Source: Streptococcus oralis (GTDB lineage: Bacteria; Bacillota; Bacilli; Lactobacillales; Streptococcaceae). Taken from it: 64,000 nt of DNA. How positions within the stretch are numbered: the first letter of the stretch is position 1; every line of letters starts with the position of its first letter. This document shows positions 57,269 to 64,000 of the stretch, piece after piece. The stretch spans positions 62,001-126,000 of the forward strand of contig NZ_JAHZPJ010000004.1 in assembly GCF_019929345.1 (NCBI RefSeq), in the 5' to 3' direction. The notes under the pieces were generated by a model, which saw nothing but the letters and a program-made list of their open reading frames with translations, searched no databases and was not told the origin of the DNA. Both the position numbers and the translations under genes were made by a program.

Positions 57269-59483
57269 AATGACGTTTAAAACTCCGTTGTCCAAATAGA
57301 AGGCAAATTCCAATAATAGTTAAAAGCAACTCAACCATTTTATTTAATCCAGTTTTTGGTAATGCATGTTGATTATTTTTTGTCTTAACTACTTCACTAA
57401 CATTAGTTACGTCATATTGTTTTTGTGAAATTTCTCCTGTTACTACATTACCTGAATCATGATTTGATTTTTCAATTTTATCATCTACACTATTTACTGA
57501 GTAATTATTAGCTAAACTATTTTTGTTTTCAGCTACAGGTTTTATTTCCTCTGCATGCTTATCTGAGTGGTTATCTGAATGATTACCTGAATTTTGCGAA
57601 AAGATTTTATAACTTTCATTCTCAGTTATAATATTAAAATCACCGACACTATTATTTGTGTCTGAACTGGTCCCATTAAAATCAGTTTTAAGTAAAGAAA
57701 CATGATTTCCTGTTAAATTGGAAAGTTGGTTATTTAAGACAGTGATACTTCCAGCGGATTCTTCAATTACGATTCCGTCTTTACCTCCTGAAATGATATT
57801 ATCAGACACTACCAAATTGTCGCTGACTCTTAACATTTCAATATTTGGCTGTTCAGTATTTTTCGAATTATTACGAATGATATTCTTTGTTACAGTAATA
57901 TCAGTTACTTTTCCAAGATAATCTGCACTATCTTTTGCAATTCGTATTGCTTTAGTGTTAGAATCAGCAATATTAAATACATTTCCAGTAATAGTCACAT
58001 GTTTATTCAAATCTAATATATCTTTAACATTTTTATAACTATAAGCATTAACTAAAGCAGCACCATTTTCACGATAGTGTACACTTTCCTCTTTAGTTTT
58101 CTTATCAAACCTATTTCCTTTTATTAAAATATCAGTAAATCCTGTAAAGCGAATACCCGCATACATCATATTATCAAAATGATTATTTAGAATTTTAATA
58201 TTTGAAGGATTTTCAGTTGTTGCAGTTTGATAATGTGTCCCAATTGCAGTTACTAATTCACCTGATTTTTCACTTTTACCAAAATAAGAATTTTGAATTG
58301 TTACATTTTCAGATTTTTGACCATTATCATTTAATGCATATGGAAAGCCTTTTCTGGTTAATGGCTCTATTTGAATAGACTCCTTACTGATGATCTGACC
58401 ATCCTTCATAGTCTTAGGGAGAGCTTGTCCCAAAAACCGAGAGTTGTCTACTAGTACATTTTTTGAACCTGCAATTTGAATGGCATGACCCTGATAGCTA
58501 TCTTTAAAGGTTACATTACTTATTGTTACGTTTTTTGAATTTCCTATAGCAAAGGCTCCTGAAGAATTGATCAAAGGAAGATTCTTAGCTTTTGTCCTCT
58601 CTTCATTCAAAGCTCCGTTCATATCAATTGTTCCACCAGAGTAACTGATATCTTCGGTTGGTTCCCACTCAACTTGATCTCCATCATCAGTGAATAAACC
58701 TGTCATGAATACAATAGAAGGATGATTTTTGATATTGATACCATTTAATATTGTAGCTTTTTCATGTACTTCTATGTGTGTATGACTTCTCAAAAAGACA
58801 ATTTCTTTAACTAAATAAGTTCCCTCAGGAAAATATACTTTTCCTCCACCTAATCCTTTAGCAGCTGCATCTATTGTATCTTGAATTGCTTGTCTGTCAT
58901 CATTAACCCCATCGCCTACTGCACCATAATCTTTTACATTTAAAGCCGAAACTTCAATTCCTTTTTCTAAGGCAGTGTTACTCTCTCGCACTTCATTACT
59001 ATTAGAGGTATCTGCAACTTCGTTCTCAGAACTAACTGACTTTGAATAAGTACTAATAAAATCAGTCAAACTGTCATGTTTACTAGTTAAGGAACCTTCT
59101 AAAGTTTTGATAGTTGAAGTAGAAAGGTCACTATTAGAAACAAGAGGAGAATCTTTCATTTCATCTTCAAAAGTTCCAGTATTTACCCCATCTTCTTTAT
59201 ATTCTTTATTAGGTGTCAAAGGAGAATCAACATTACTATCGGTTAATTGTGAAGTAGAAGAGTCAATCCCAGTAGGTTTATCATAATTATTAGTTGATGA
59301 GCTTTCTAAACTATTGGTGGTTGAAGTAGAAAGCTTATTTATAGATATCTGTGAAGTACTTGTAATAACTTCATCAGCAAAAACACTTTGTACCCCCAAG
59401 AATGAAACCGCTACCAAAACAGAGCACAATCCAACCTTAAGTTTCCGAATACTAAAAACCTCATTGTGAACAAAATGCTTCAT
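57255..59483 (-). CDS. pfbA: PfbA-like YSIRK/LPXTG surface protein with right-handed beta-helix
   Basis: Wall-anchored protein of 742 residues. Signal FSIRKLKVGLCSVLVAVSFLG; disordered Ser/Thr-rich linker to ~175; pectate-lyase-like beta-helix from VKDYGAVGDGVNDDRQAIQ (~180) to ~615 with many N-x-F/V-x-N-type rungs; linker; LPKTG (~708), span and RSFKRHYEDR tail. Pneumococcal PfbA (plasmin- and fibronectin-binding protein A) has this architecture and the same neighbours as far as I recall. The helix resembles polysaccharide lyases and GH28-type enzymes, so glycan binding or cleavage is possible. First gene of its unit, with GGAGG 6 bp before the ATG. Confidence 0.88.
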   Translation of the reverse strand: MKHFVHNEVFSIRKLKVGLCSVLVAVSFLGVQSVFADEVITSTSQISINKLSTSTTNSLESSSTNNYDKPTGIDSSTSQLTDSNVDSPLTPNKEYKEDGVNTGTFEDEMKDSPLVSNSDLSTSTIKTLEGSLTSKHDSLTDFISTYSKSVSSENEVADTSNSNEVRESNTALEKGIEVSALNVKDYGAVGDGVNDDRQAIQDTIDAAAKGLGGGKVYFPEGTYLVKEIVFLRSHTHIEVHEKATILNGINIKNHPSIVFMTGLFTDDGDQVEWEPTEDISYSGGTIDMNGALNEERTKAKNLPLINSSGAFAIGNSKNVTISNVTFKDSYQGHAIQIAGSKNVLVDNSRFLGQALPKTMKDGQIISKESIQIEPLTRKGFPYALNDNGQKSENVTIQNSYFGKSEKSGELVTAIGTHYQTATTENPSNIKILNNHFDNMMYAGIRFTGFTDILIKGNRFDKKTKEESVHYRENGAALVNAYSYKNVKDILDLNKHVTITGNVFNIADSNTKAIRIAKDSADYLGKVTDITVTKNIIRNNSKNTEQPNIEMLRVSDNLVVSDNIISGGKDGIVIEESAGSITVLNNQLSNLTGNHVSLLKTDFNGTSSDTNNSVGDFNIITENESYKIFSQNSGNHSDNHSDKHAEEIKPVAENKNSLANNYSVNSVDDKIEKSNHDSGNVVTGEISQKQYDVTNVSEVVKTKNNQHALPKTGLNKMVELLLTIIGICLLFGQRSFKRHYEDR

Positions 59484-59550
59484 AAAACACCTCCAAATTT
59501 TTTATTGTTTTTTTACTATGTATCACTAAATTTTTTTACATCAGACAAAA

Positions 59551-59564
59551 TGACACCGCTGTCA
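59551..59564 (-). promoter_or_regulatory. LacI-type operator at the pfbA promoter
   Basis: Palindrome TGACACCGCTGTCA with central CG (AATGACA / TGTCATT arms), immediately after the -10. Same pattern as the operator at 53180-53193. Confidence 0.7.
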
Positions 59565-59572
59565 TTATCCTT

Positions 59573-59601
59573 ATCATATATTTTCTAAATAAAATTGTCA
59601 A
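59573..59601 (-). promoter_or_regulatory. Promoter of the pfbA-galE operon
   Basis: Minus-strand TTGACA (59596-59601), 17-bp spacer, TATGAT (59573-59578). Confidence 0.8.
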
Positions 59602-59779
59602 GGGATAACACAATAAAATACAACATTTTTTTAAAGCGTAATCATATTTAAAACTTTATATCTGTTCTATAAACCAAAAATATTATTTAGTCTCTTCCAA
59701 CATTTTTAAATGGACAGAACAATTTCATAGTGAAAATGATAAAATATTTTTTAATAACTCTTAATACTGTTTCACAAAA

Positions 59780-59973
59780 AATAGACCAATTTCTTGATCT
59801 ACTTTACTTTATATTAATTTCTAAAAATTTAATTTTGGTCAAAATTTGGTCATGATTTGGTCAAAAAAACAAAAAATACTAAATTATTTTTAAAAATTAA
59901 CTTGTGATGATTGCCTTAAAATAAACACTTTGCATATTCTTTGCTTTTCTTTGCATTACTTAAAATGCCCCCT
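59780..59973. repeat. Right copy of tRNA-Arg-associated repeat (att-like)
   Basis: Direct, diverged copy of 45936-46107, ending in the 3' end of the tRNA-Arg gene. Contains three TTTGGTCA motifs (two in the other copy), reminiscent of integrase arm sites. The 59602-59779 stretch between it and the pfbA promoter shows no gene. Confidence 0.75.
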
Positions 59974-60037
59974 GCAGGAATCGAACCTGCAACTACTCCT
60001 TAGGAGGGAGTTGTTATATCCATTGAACTAAGGGAGC
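59966..60037 (-). tRNA. tRNA-Arg (anticodon CCT)
   Basis: Minus-strand 72-nt tRNA. Acceptor GCTCCCT pairs with AGGGGGC (one G-U), discriminator A, anticodon stem ACTCC / GGAGT with loop CTCCTAA giving CCT, T-arm GCAGG-TTCGATT-CCTGC. CCA is not encoded. Its 3' end is the boundary of the accessory region. Confidence 0.95.
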
Positions 60038-60042
60038 TAGAG

Positions 60043-60072
60043 AAAAACTCTGCTAGGTAAGCAGAGTTTTTT
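60043..60072 (-). terminator. Terminator of rplS
   Basis: AAAACTCTGCT / AGCAGAGTTTT arms, 5-nt loop, T runs; lies between the rplS stop and tRNA-Arg. Confidence 0.85.
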
Positions 60073-60079
60073 AGTCGAA

Positions 60080-60427
60080 TTAACGACGGATTTCTTTGAT
60101 ACGAGCTGCCTTACCTTGAAGTGCACGCAAGTAGTACAATTTCGCACGACGTACTTTACCGTAACGAACAACTTCGATCTTTTCAACACGTGGAGTGTGG
60201 ATTGGGAAGATACGCTCAACACCTACACCGTTAGAGATTTTACGAACTGTGTAGTTTTCTGAGATGCCAGCACCTTTACGTGCGATAACAACACCTTCAA
60301 AAATCTGGATACGTTCACGGTTACCTTCGACAACTTTCGCATGTACACGAACAGTGTCACCAGGACGGAATGATGGGATATCTGTACGAAGTTGACCTTC
60401 AGTCAAGCTTTGGATTAATGGATTCAT
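60080..60427 (-). CDS. rplS: 50S ribosomal protein L19
   Basis: Ribosomal protein of 115 residues at the 30S-50S interface. Starts [18 protein letters not shown]; contains [30 protein letters not shown] and RAKLYYLR. Monocistronic between leader and terminator. Confidence 0.98.
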
Positions 60428-60535
60428 TTTATTCTCCTATCTTTGTCAATCTTGAGGAACCTTCCTCAGCGGATAAACTGTATTTTTGTGCGTCCATTAC
60501 ACACAAGATACAGTTTACCAAATTTCCACATAAAA
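60428..60535 (-). promoter_or_regulatory. L19 leader-like structured 5' region
   Basis: Minus-strand long hairpin AAACTGTAT ... ATACAGTTT followed by TGAGGAA / TTCCTCA, just upstream of rplS. Position and form fit the Firmicutes L19 leader; assigned by eye. Confidence 0.5.
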
Positions 60536-60545
60536 GTAAAGAAAT

Positions 60546-60875
60546 TTATAGCAGAATTCCTAAAAAAATCGCTAGAAAACCACCTATGTAGGTTAAGACT
60601 AAATAGCTATAAAATACCTTCTTGTCACTAAGTAGTCTTTGCAGCTCATCATTCAGGGTTGAAAAGGTCGTCAAGCCACCACAAAAACCTGTCGCTAGGA
60701 TAGCATAGACTTCCTTGGACTCCACATGATTGTAGAGTAGGCCAATTAAAAAACATCCTAGAAGATTGGCAATGAGAGTTCCCAATGGCAATTTAGAAGC
60801 TTGATTGTAGCTAGAAAAGAAATAGCGCACTAGTGCTCCAAACCCGCAAGCGATTGCAAGATAGACGATTACCAT
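60546..60875 (-). CDS. crcB: CrcB/Fluc fluoride channel subunit 2
   Basis: Fluoride exporter subunit, 109 residues, four membrane segments. Motifs GALVRYFFSS, GTLIANLLGCFLIG and GFCGGLTTFST are diagnostic. Its ATG overlaps the preceding crcB, so the two probably form a heterodimeric channel. Confidence 0.95.
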   Translation of the reverse strand: MVIVYLAIACGFGALVRYFFSSYNQASKLPLGTLIANLLGCFLIGLLYNHVESKEVYAILATGFCGGLTTFSTLNDELQRLLSDKKVFYSYLVLTYIGGFLAIFLGILL

Positions 60876-61243
60876 TTCTTCCTCCCTAGAAAATAAGCCA
60901 AGAGCAGTCCTCCACCAATGCTCAAAAATAAGTAGATGCCTAAACTAAGATAACGCCCGGTATCAAGCAGTTTCACGGCATCAAGCATTAGACTAGAAAA
61001 GGTTGTTAAACCTCCGCAAAAACCTGTACCCAGCGCCAAAACCAAGCCTTTACTAGTTCCCTTATAGACCAGATAGCCTTTCACCAGATAAACCAAGCAG
61101 AAAATGCCCAGATAATTGACGAGAAGGGTCCCCCAAGGGAAGTCTGGGCTGGCTGGTAACCAAGTGGAAACCAAGTAGCGGACAAGCCCACTCAACATAG
61201 CAGCCATAAAAATTCCGAGCGGATAAAATTGTTCTTTTTTCAT
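60869..61243 (-). CDS. crcB: CrcB/Fluc fluoride channel subunit 1
   Basis: Fluoride channel subunit, 124 residues, four membrane segments with GLVRYLVSTW, GTLLVNYLGIF and GFCGGLTTFSS. Overlaps the chorismate mutase gene by 4 bp upstream and its paralogue by 7 bp downstream. Confidence 0.95.
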   Translation of the reverse strand: MKKEQFYPLGIFMAAMLSGLVRYLVSTWLPASPDFPWGTLLVNYLGIFCLVYLVKGYLVYKGTSKGLVLALGTGFCGGLTTFSSLMLDAVKLLDTGRYLSLGIYLFLSIGGGLLLAYFLGRKKW

Positions 61244-61506
61244 TTGATGTTTTGATCCTGATAATCACGCGAACGTTTGAGAATGTCAGAAAAAGTCGCA
61301 ACAATAGTCTCCTGATAGCGCTTGTCCTCTACACGACTTCTAACCTTTTCAAAAATAACCGCTTCTCTCTTAGAATCTAAGATTGGCTTACCAGATGATT
61401 TTTTATAAGCGACAACCCCTTCAACTAAATGCATCCGTTCTTCTAGGAGCTTGACGATTTGGTCGTCGATTTGATCAATTTCTTGCCGAATACAATCTAA
61501 ATTCAT
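61240..61506 (-). CDS. Chorismate mutase (AroQ type)
   Basis: Small helical chorismate mutase of 88 residues. RQEIDQIDDQIVKLLEERM, VAYKKSSGKPI and SKREAVIFEKV carry the AroQ Arg/Lys/Glu active-site pattern. Converts chorismate to prephenate for Phe/Tyr. First gene of a unit with the two crcB genes (ATGA overlap). Confidence 0.92.
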   Translation of the reverse strand: MNLDCIRQEIDQIDDQIVKLLEERMHLVEGVVAYKKSSGKPILDSKREAVIFEKVRSRVEDKRYQETIVATFSDILKRSRDYQDQNIK

Positions 61507-61538
61507 AGTGTCTCCTCCTTTATTTGAATTATTGTATC

Positions 61539-61558
61539 AAAAAGCCACCAAATAGGCT
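61539..61558 (-). terminator. Weak terminator after the flavodoxin gene
   Basis: Minus-strand AGCC / GGCT short stem followed by TTTTTG; may be followed immediately by the promoter (TGA-TACAAT, 61531-61536) of the chorismate mutase unit. Confidence 0.4.
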
Positions 61559-61623
61559 AGTAAAATCCCAAAATAACTAATAAAAAAACGCACCAACTTA
61601 TTCCAGTCAGCGCAGTTTGATTC

Positions 61624-62067
61624 TTATCCTACTTTTGCAGCTAATTCTTCTGCGAATTGTTCCAAGCGTTCGATGTCTTCTTCTTCAGCAGACAGATCCA
61701 CTTTAACACAATCTGAACCTTTTTCTGCTCCTGTTGCTACAAAAACGCGATCAAAGTCATCAACAGCCTTACAGAATTCGTCATAGAAGGTATCTCCTGA
61801 ACCGACCACTCCATAGATTTTGCCATTCAAGTTGAGATCTGCTAGGTCTTCGTAGAAGTCCATCATCTCATCTGGCAATTCTCCATCTCCGTAAGTGTAA
61901 GTCGCAACGATCGCGATGTCCGCCTCCAAGAAGTCTGAAGCGTCAACAGTCGTACATTCATCCACATCAACATCCAAGCCCAAGTCACGCAATTTATCTG
62001 CTACAATATCTGCAATTTCTTCGGTATTACCGGTCATACTGGCAAATACAATTTTTGCTAATGCCAT
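61624..62067 (-). CDS. Flavodoxin
   Basis: FMN electron carrier, 147 residues. FMN phosphate loop ASMTGNTEEIAD, then TYTYGDGELPDEM and VGSGDTFYDEFC flavin loops; highly acidic. Transcribed alone from an extended -10 promoter (TGATATAAT, 62095-62100) divergent from pde2. Confidence 0.95.
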   Translation of the reverse strand: MALAKIVFASMTGNTEEIADIVADKLRDLGLDVDVDECTTVDASDFLEADIAIVATYTYGDGELPDEMMDFYEDLADLNLNGKIYGVVGSGDTFYDEFCKAVDDFDRVFVATGAEKGSDCVKVDLSAEEEDIERLEQFAEELAAKVG

Positions 62068-62138
62068 ATCGTCCTCCTCAATTTATCTTTCTCCATTATA
62101 TCATATCTTTTTCATTTTAAAAATAAAAATTCTTGTGC

Positions 62139-62144
62139 TACAAT
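62139..62144 (+). promoter_or_regulatory. Extended -10 promoter of pde2
   Basis: TGC-TACAAT, 26 bp upstream of the ATG, divergent from the flavodoxin promoter. Confidence 0.5.
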
Positions 62145-62170
62145 GAAATGAGAAAGAATTGAGGTTATTT

Positions 62171-63115
62171 ATGGAAATTTGCCAGCAAATCTTAGAAAAA
62201 ATCAAAGAATACGATACCATTATCATTCATCGTCATATGAAACCAGATCCTGATGCCTTAGGGAGCCAAGTGGGCTTGAAAGCTCTTCTCACACACCATT
62301 TTCCAGAAAAGACCATCAAAGCAGTCGGTTTTAACGAACCAACTCTAACCTGGATGGCGGAAATGGATGCTGTCCAAGACAGTGACTACCAAGGAGCTCT
62401 TGCTATTATTTGTGATACAGCGAATCGCCCTCGTATCGATGATAAACGCTATGAACAAGCTGCTTTCACCATCAAAATCGATCACCATCCAAATGATGAT
62501 ATCTATGGTGACCTATCTTGGGTGGATACAAGTTCAAGCAGCGCCAGTGAGATGATTGCATTATTTGCTCAAGAAAATCAGCTAACTTTGTCTAGTGAAG
62601 CGGCACGACTTCTCTATGCAGGAATTGTCGGGGATACAGGGCGCTTTCTCTACCCGTCAACTAGTGCCCGTACCTTTAGAATAGCTGGCCAGCTCCGAGA
62701 AGTTGATTTTGACTTTGCTGGATTGTCTCGTCAAATGGATACCATGAACTTCAAGATTGCAAAACTGCAAGGCTTTGTCTATGATCATTTAGAAGTTGAT
62801 GAAAACGGGGCTGCACGCGTTCTGCTTACTCAAGACATCTTGAAAAAATACAAGGTTACGGATGCTGAAACAGCAGCGATTGTCGGAGCACCTGGCCGAA
62901 TTGATACTGTTAAGGCTTGGGCCATCTTTGTTGAACAAGCTGATGGCCACTTCCGTGTGCGTATGCGCAGTAAAATCACTCCTATCAATGAAATTGCCAA
63001 ACAACACGACGGAGGAGGGCACCCATTAGCTAGCGGCGCCAATTCCTATAGCTTAGAGGAAAATGAACAAATATACGGAAAAATTCAAGAGGCACTACAA
63101 ACTAATCCAAGCTAA
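62171..63115 (+). CDS. pde2: DHH/DHHA1 phosphoesterase Pde2
   Basis: Cytoplasmic DHH subfamily 1 phosphodiesterase, 314 residues. The DHH domain has IIHRHMKPDPDALGSQ, CDTANRPR and IDHHPNDD; the DHHA1 domain ends with the nucleotide-binding GGGHPLASGA. Pneumococcal Pde2 degrades c-di-AMP products (pApA to AMP). A TTG 12 nt upstream is in frame, but GAGG is spaced for ATG 62171. Confidence 0.93.
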   Translation: MEICQQILEKIKEYDTIIIHRHMKPDPDALGSQVGLKALLTHHFPEKTIKAVGFNEPTLTWMAEMDAVQDSDYQGALAIICDTANRPRIDDKRYEQAAFTIKIDHHPNDDIYGDLSWVDTSSSSASEMIALFAQENQLTLSSEAARLLYAGIVGDTGRFLYPSTSARTFRIAGQLREVDFDFAGLSRQMDTMNFKIAKLQGFVYDHLEVDENGAARVLLTQDILKKYKVTDAETAAIVGAPGRIDTVKAWAIFVEQADGHFRVRMRSKITPINEIAKQHDGGGHPLASGANSYSLEENEQIYGKIQEALQTNPS

Positions 63116-63176
63116 GATTTTTCTTGACCGTTTACATTCTTTTGAATACAAGGTTTCTTTGTACCTCACTTTATGG

Positions 63177-63182
63177 TATAAT
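63177..63182 (+). promoter_or_regulatory. Extended -10 promoter of the small membrane protein
   Basis: TGG-TATAAT, 29 bp upstream of the ATG. Confidence 0.65.
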
Positions 63183-63211
63183 AAATAAAATCAAATAAAA
63201 GGAGACTTATT

Positions 63212-63907
63212 ATGGAAAAAAATCGTTTATTTATCCTCATTTCTGCTGGGGTGGCCATTCTTGGTGCCCTCTTGCCATGGGCTAGTTTGAATATTGGTAC
63301 TTTTGGTTCATATAGTGTACATGGTTTCAATGGAGATGGCTGGTTCGTTATCATCGCAGCTATCGTCTCTATCGTTCTTGCTTGCCTGAACAATATGAAT
63401 AAACCAATGCCTAAAGGTTTTGCCATTGGTGTTATTGTTGCAGGTGCAATTTCAACTCTCGTCACTCTTGTTAATCTATTCAGCGTAAATAAGTATGTAT
63501 CTAACTTTGGTGGATACGGTGTTTCAATCGGGTTTGGTTTGATTCTTTCCCTTCTTGCTAGCATTGCACTTGTGGTAACTGGTCTCTTGGCAATGTCAGG
63601 TGGTAAAATTACAAAAGAATCATTCACTGAATTAGCTGAGTCAGGAAAAGATTTTGCTCAAACAGTCGGACGTGTAACAAGCTCTACCGTTAAAACTGCT
63701 GTTGAAGAAATCAAGAAAGAATCTCAAGAACATAAGAAAGAAGAGAAAGAAGCTGAAACTAAAATAGACGAGGCAAACAAAGAGACTGAATCAGTAAAAT
63801 CAAAAGAAGAAACAACTGAGACTGAAAATGAATCAGTAACAGAAGTTGAAACTGAAATAAAAAATGAACAGAAGGAAGAACAAAAGGATCCTGATCAAGG
63901 GAACTAA
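63212..63907 (+). CDS. Four-span membrane protein with long acidic/basic C-terminal tail
   Basis: Uncharacterised protein of 231 residues. Four hydrophobic segments (~7-27, 46-62, 70-90, 107-132), with a loop GTFGSYSVHGFNGDGW between the first two. The C-terminal ~95 residues are a charged Glu/Lys-rich coiled-coil-like tail in the cytoplasm. Ribosome binding site AAAGGAGA 6 bp upstream. Function unknown. Confidence 0.85.
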   Translation: MEKNRLFILISAGVAILGALLPWASLNIGTFGSYSVHGFNGDGWFVIIAAIVSIVLACLNNMNKPMPKGFAIGVIVAGAISTLVTLVNLFSVNKYVSNFGGYGVSIGFGLILSLLASIALVVTGLLAMSGGKITKESFTELAESGKDFAQTVGRVTSSTVKTAVEEIKKESQEHKKEEKEAETKIDEANKETESVKSKEETTETENESVTEVETEIKNEQKEEQKDPDQGN

Positions 63908-63942
63908 TTATTCTTCTAGTCTCGCCTCAGTAATATGTACCT

Positions 63943-63985
63943 CACCCCATAAGTTAGATTTTTTGTCTAACTTATGGGGTGTTTT
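63943..63985 (+). terminator. Strong hairpin at the right end
   Basis: Sixteen-bp perfect arms (63943-63958 / 63966-63981, CACCCCATAAGTTAGA and its complement), 7-nt loop TTTTTTG, then TTTT. Works as terminator of the membrane-protein gene, but may instead be the left-end structure of an insertion sequence. Confidence 0.7.
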
Positions 63986-63988
63986 GCT

Positions 63989-64000
63989 ATGAAACTAAGT
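63989..64000 (+). CDS. First codons of a gene running off the window, possibly an IS3-type transposase
   Basis: ATG AAA CTA AGT (MKLS) right after the hairpin. MKLSYEDK is a start I associate with IS3-family OrfA, but four codons prove nothing. Confidence 0.25.

Overview
The window looks like chromosome from a Mitis-group Streptococcus (S. mitis / S. oralis / S. infantis neighbourhood). It is AT-rich, housekeeping genes have AGGAGG-type ribosome binding sites, and there are YSIRK/LPXTG surface proteins, the CpoA glycolipid locus, coiA with a ComX-type promoter box, the two-component CrcB pair and Pde2. From memory of the pneumococcal map, the core blocks match separate pneumococcal neighbourhoods (obg-rpoD-dnaG-trpXYZ-ppc-ftsW; coiA-pepF-omt-prsA; rplU-prp-rpmA; HD/Cof-rplS-crcB-pde2). 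They are joined here in a different order, so this is a relative rather than S. pneumoniae itself.

Layout. 0.1-3.4 kb: SHIRT-repeat LPXTG protein. 4-11.6 kb (minus): dnaG-rpoD-DUF59, the glycolipid glycosyltransferases cpoA and its partner, PspC, DUF4044, obg and a 57-residue protein. 11.8-14.9 kb: trpXYZ tryptophan ABC transporter behind a T-box. 14.9-20 kb: ppc, ftsW, prsA. 20.2-22.4 kb: an islet with a proline-rich LPXTG protein and a serine recombinase, with two palindromic 30-bp sites between them. 22.5-26 kb: omt, pepF, coiA. 26-27.2 kb: a stand-alone CARF/DUF1887 (Card1-like) protein. 27.6-36.7 kb: a 3047-residue cell-wall-anchored protein with both GH20 and GH84 catalytic modules. 37.1-38.3 kb: rplU-prp-rpmA with an L21 leader. 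38.3-43.8 kb: core metabolism/helicase/hydrolase genes, mostly plus strand. 44-59.97 kb: an AT-rich accessory region ending at tRNA-Arg(CCT). It holds an orphan DUF4365 gene and then the pfbA locus. 60-64 kb: rplS, crcB pair, chorismate mutase, flavodoxin, pde2, a small membrane protein, and the first codons of another gene.

The most interesting system is the 46.3-59.5 kb locus. A LacI-type regulator gene lies beside two tandem transcription units. One encodes a 2H phosphoesterase, an FbpABC/AfuABC-type ABC importer and an MgtC-like protein. The other encodes the wall-anchored beta-helix protein PfbA, a PP2C-like phosphatase, a PhoU-like protein, GalT and GalE. Both promoters carry the same 14-bp CG-centred operator (TGACANCGNTGTCA). 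There is galT and galE but no galactokinase, and there are several phosphate-linked proteins. This suggests, as a hypothesis, uptake of a phosphorylated or cyclic-phosphate galactose compound that enters the Leloir pathway as galactose-1-phosphate. The locus is bracketed by diverged copies of a 170-190-bp sequence abutting the tRNA-Arg 3' end, which looks like repeated integration at this tRNA with the integrase since lost.
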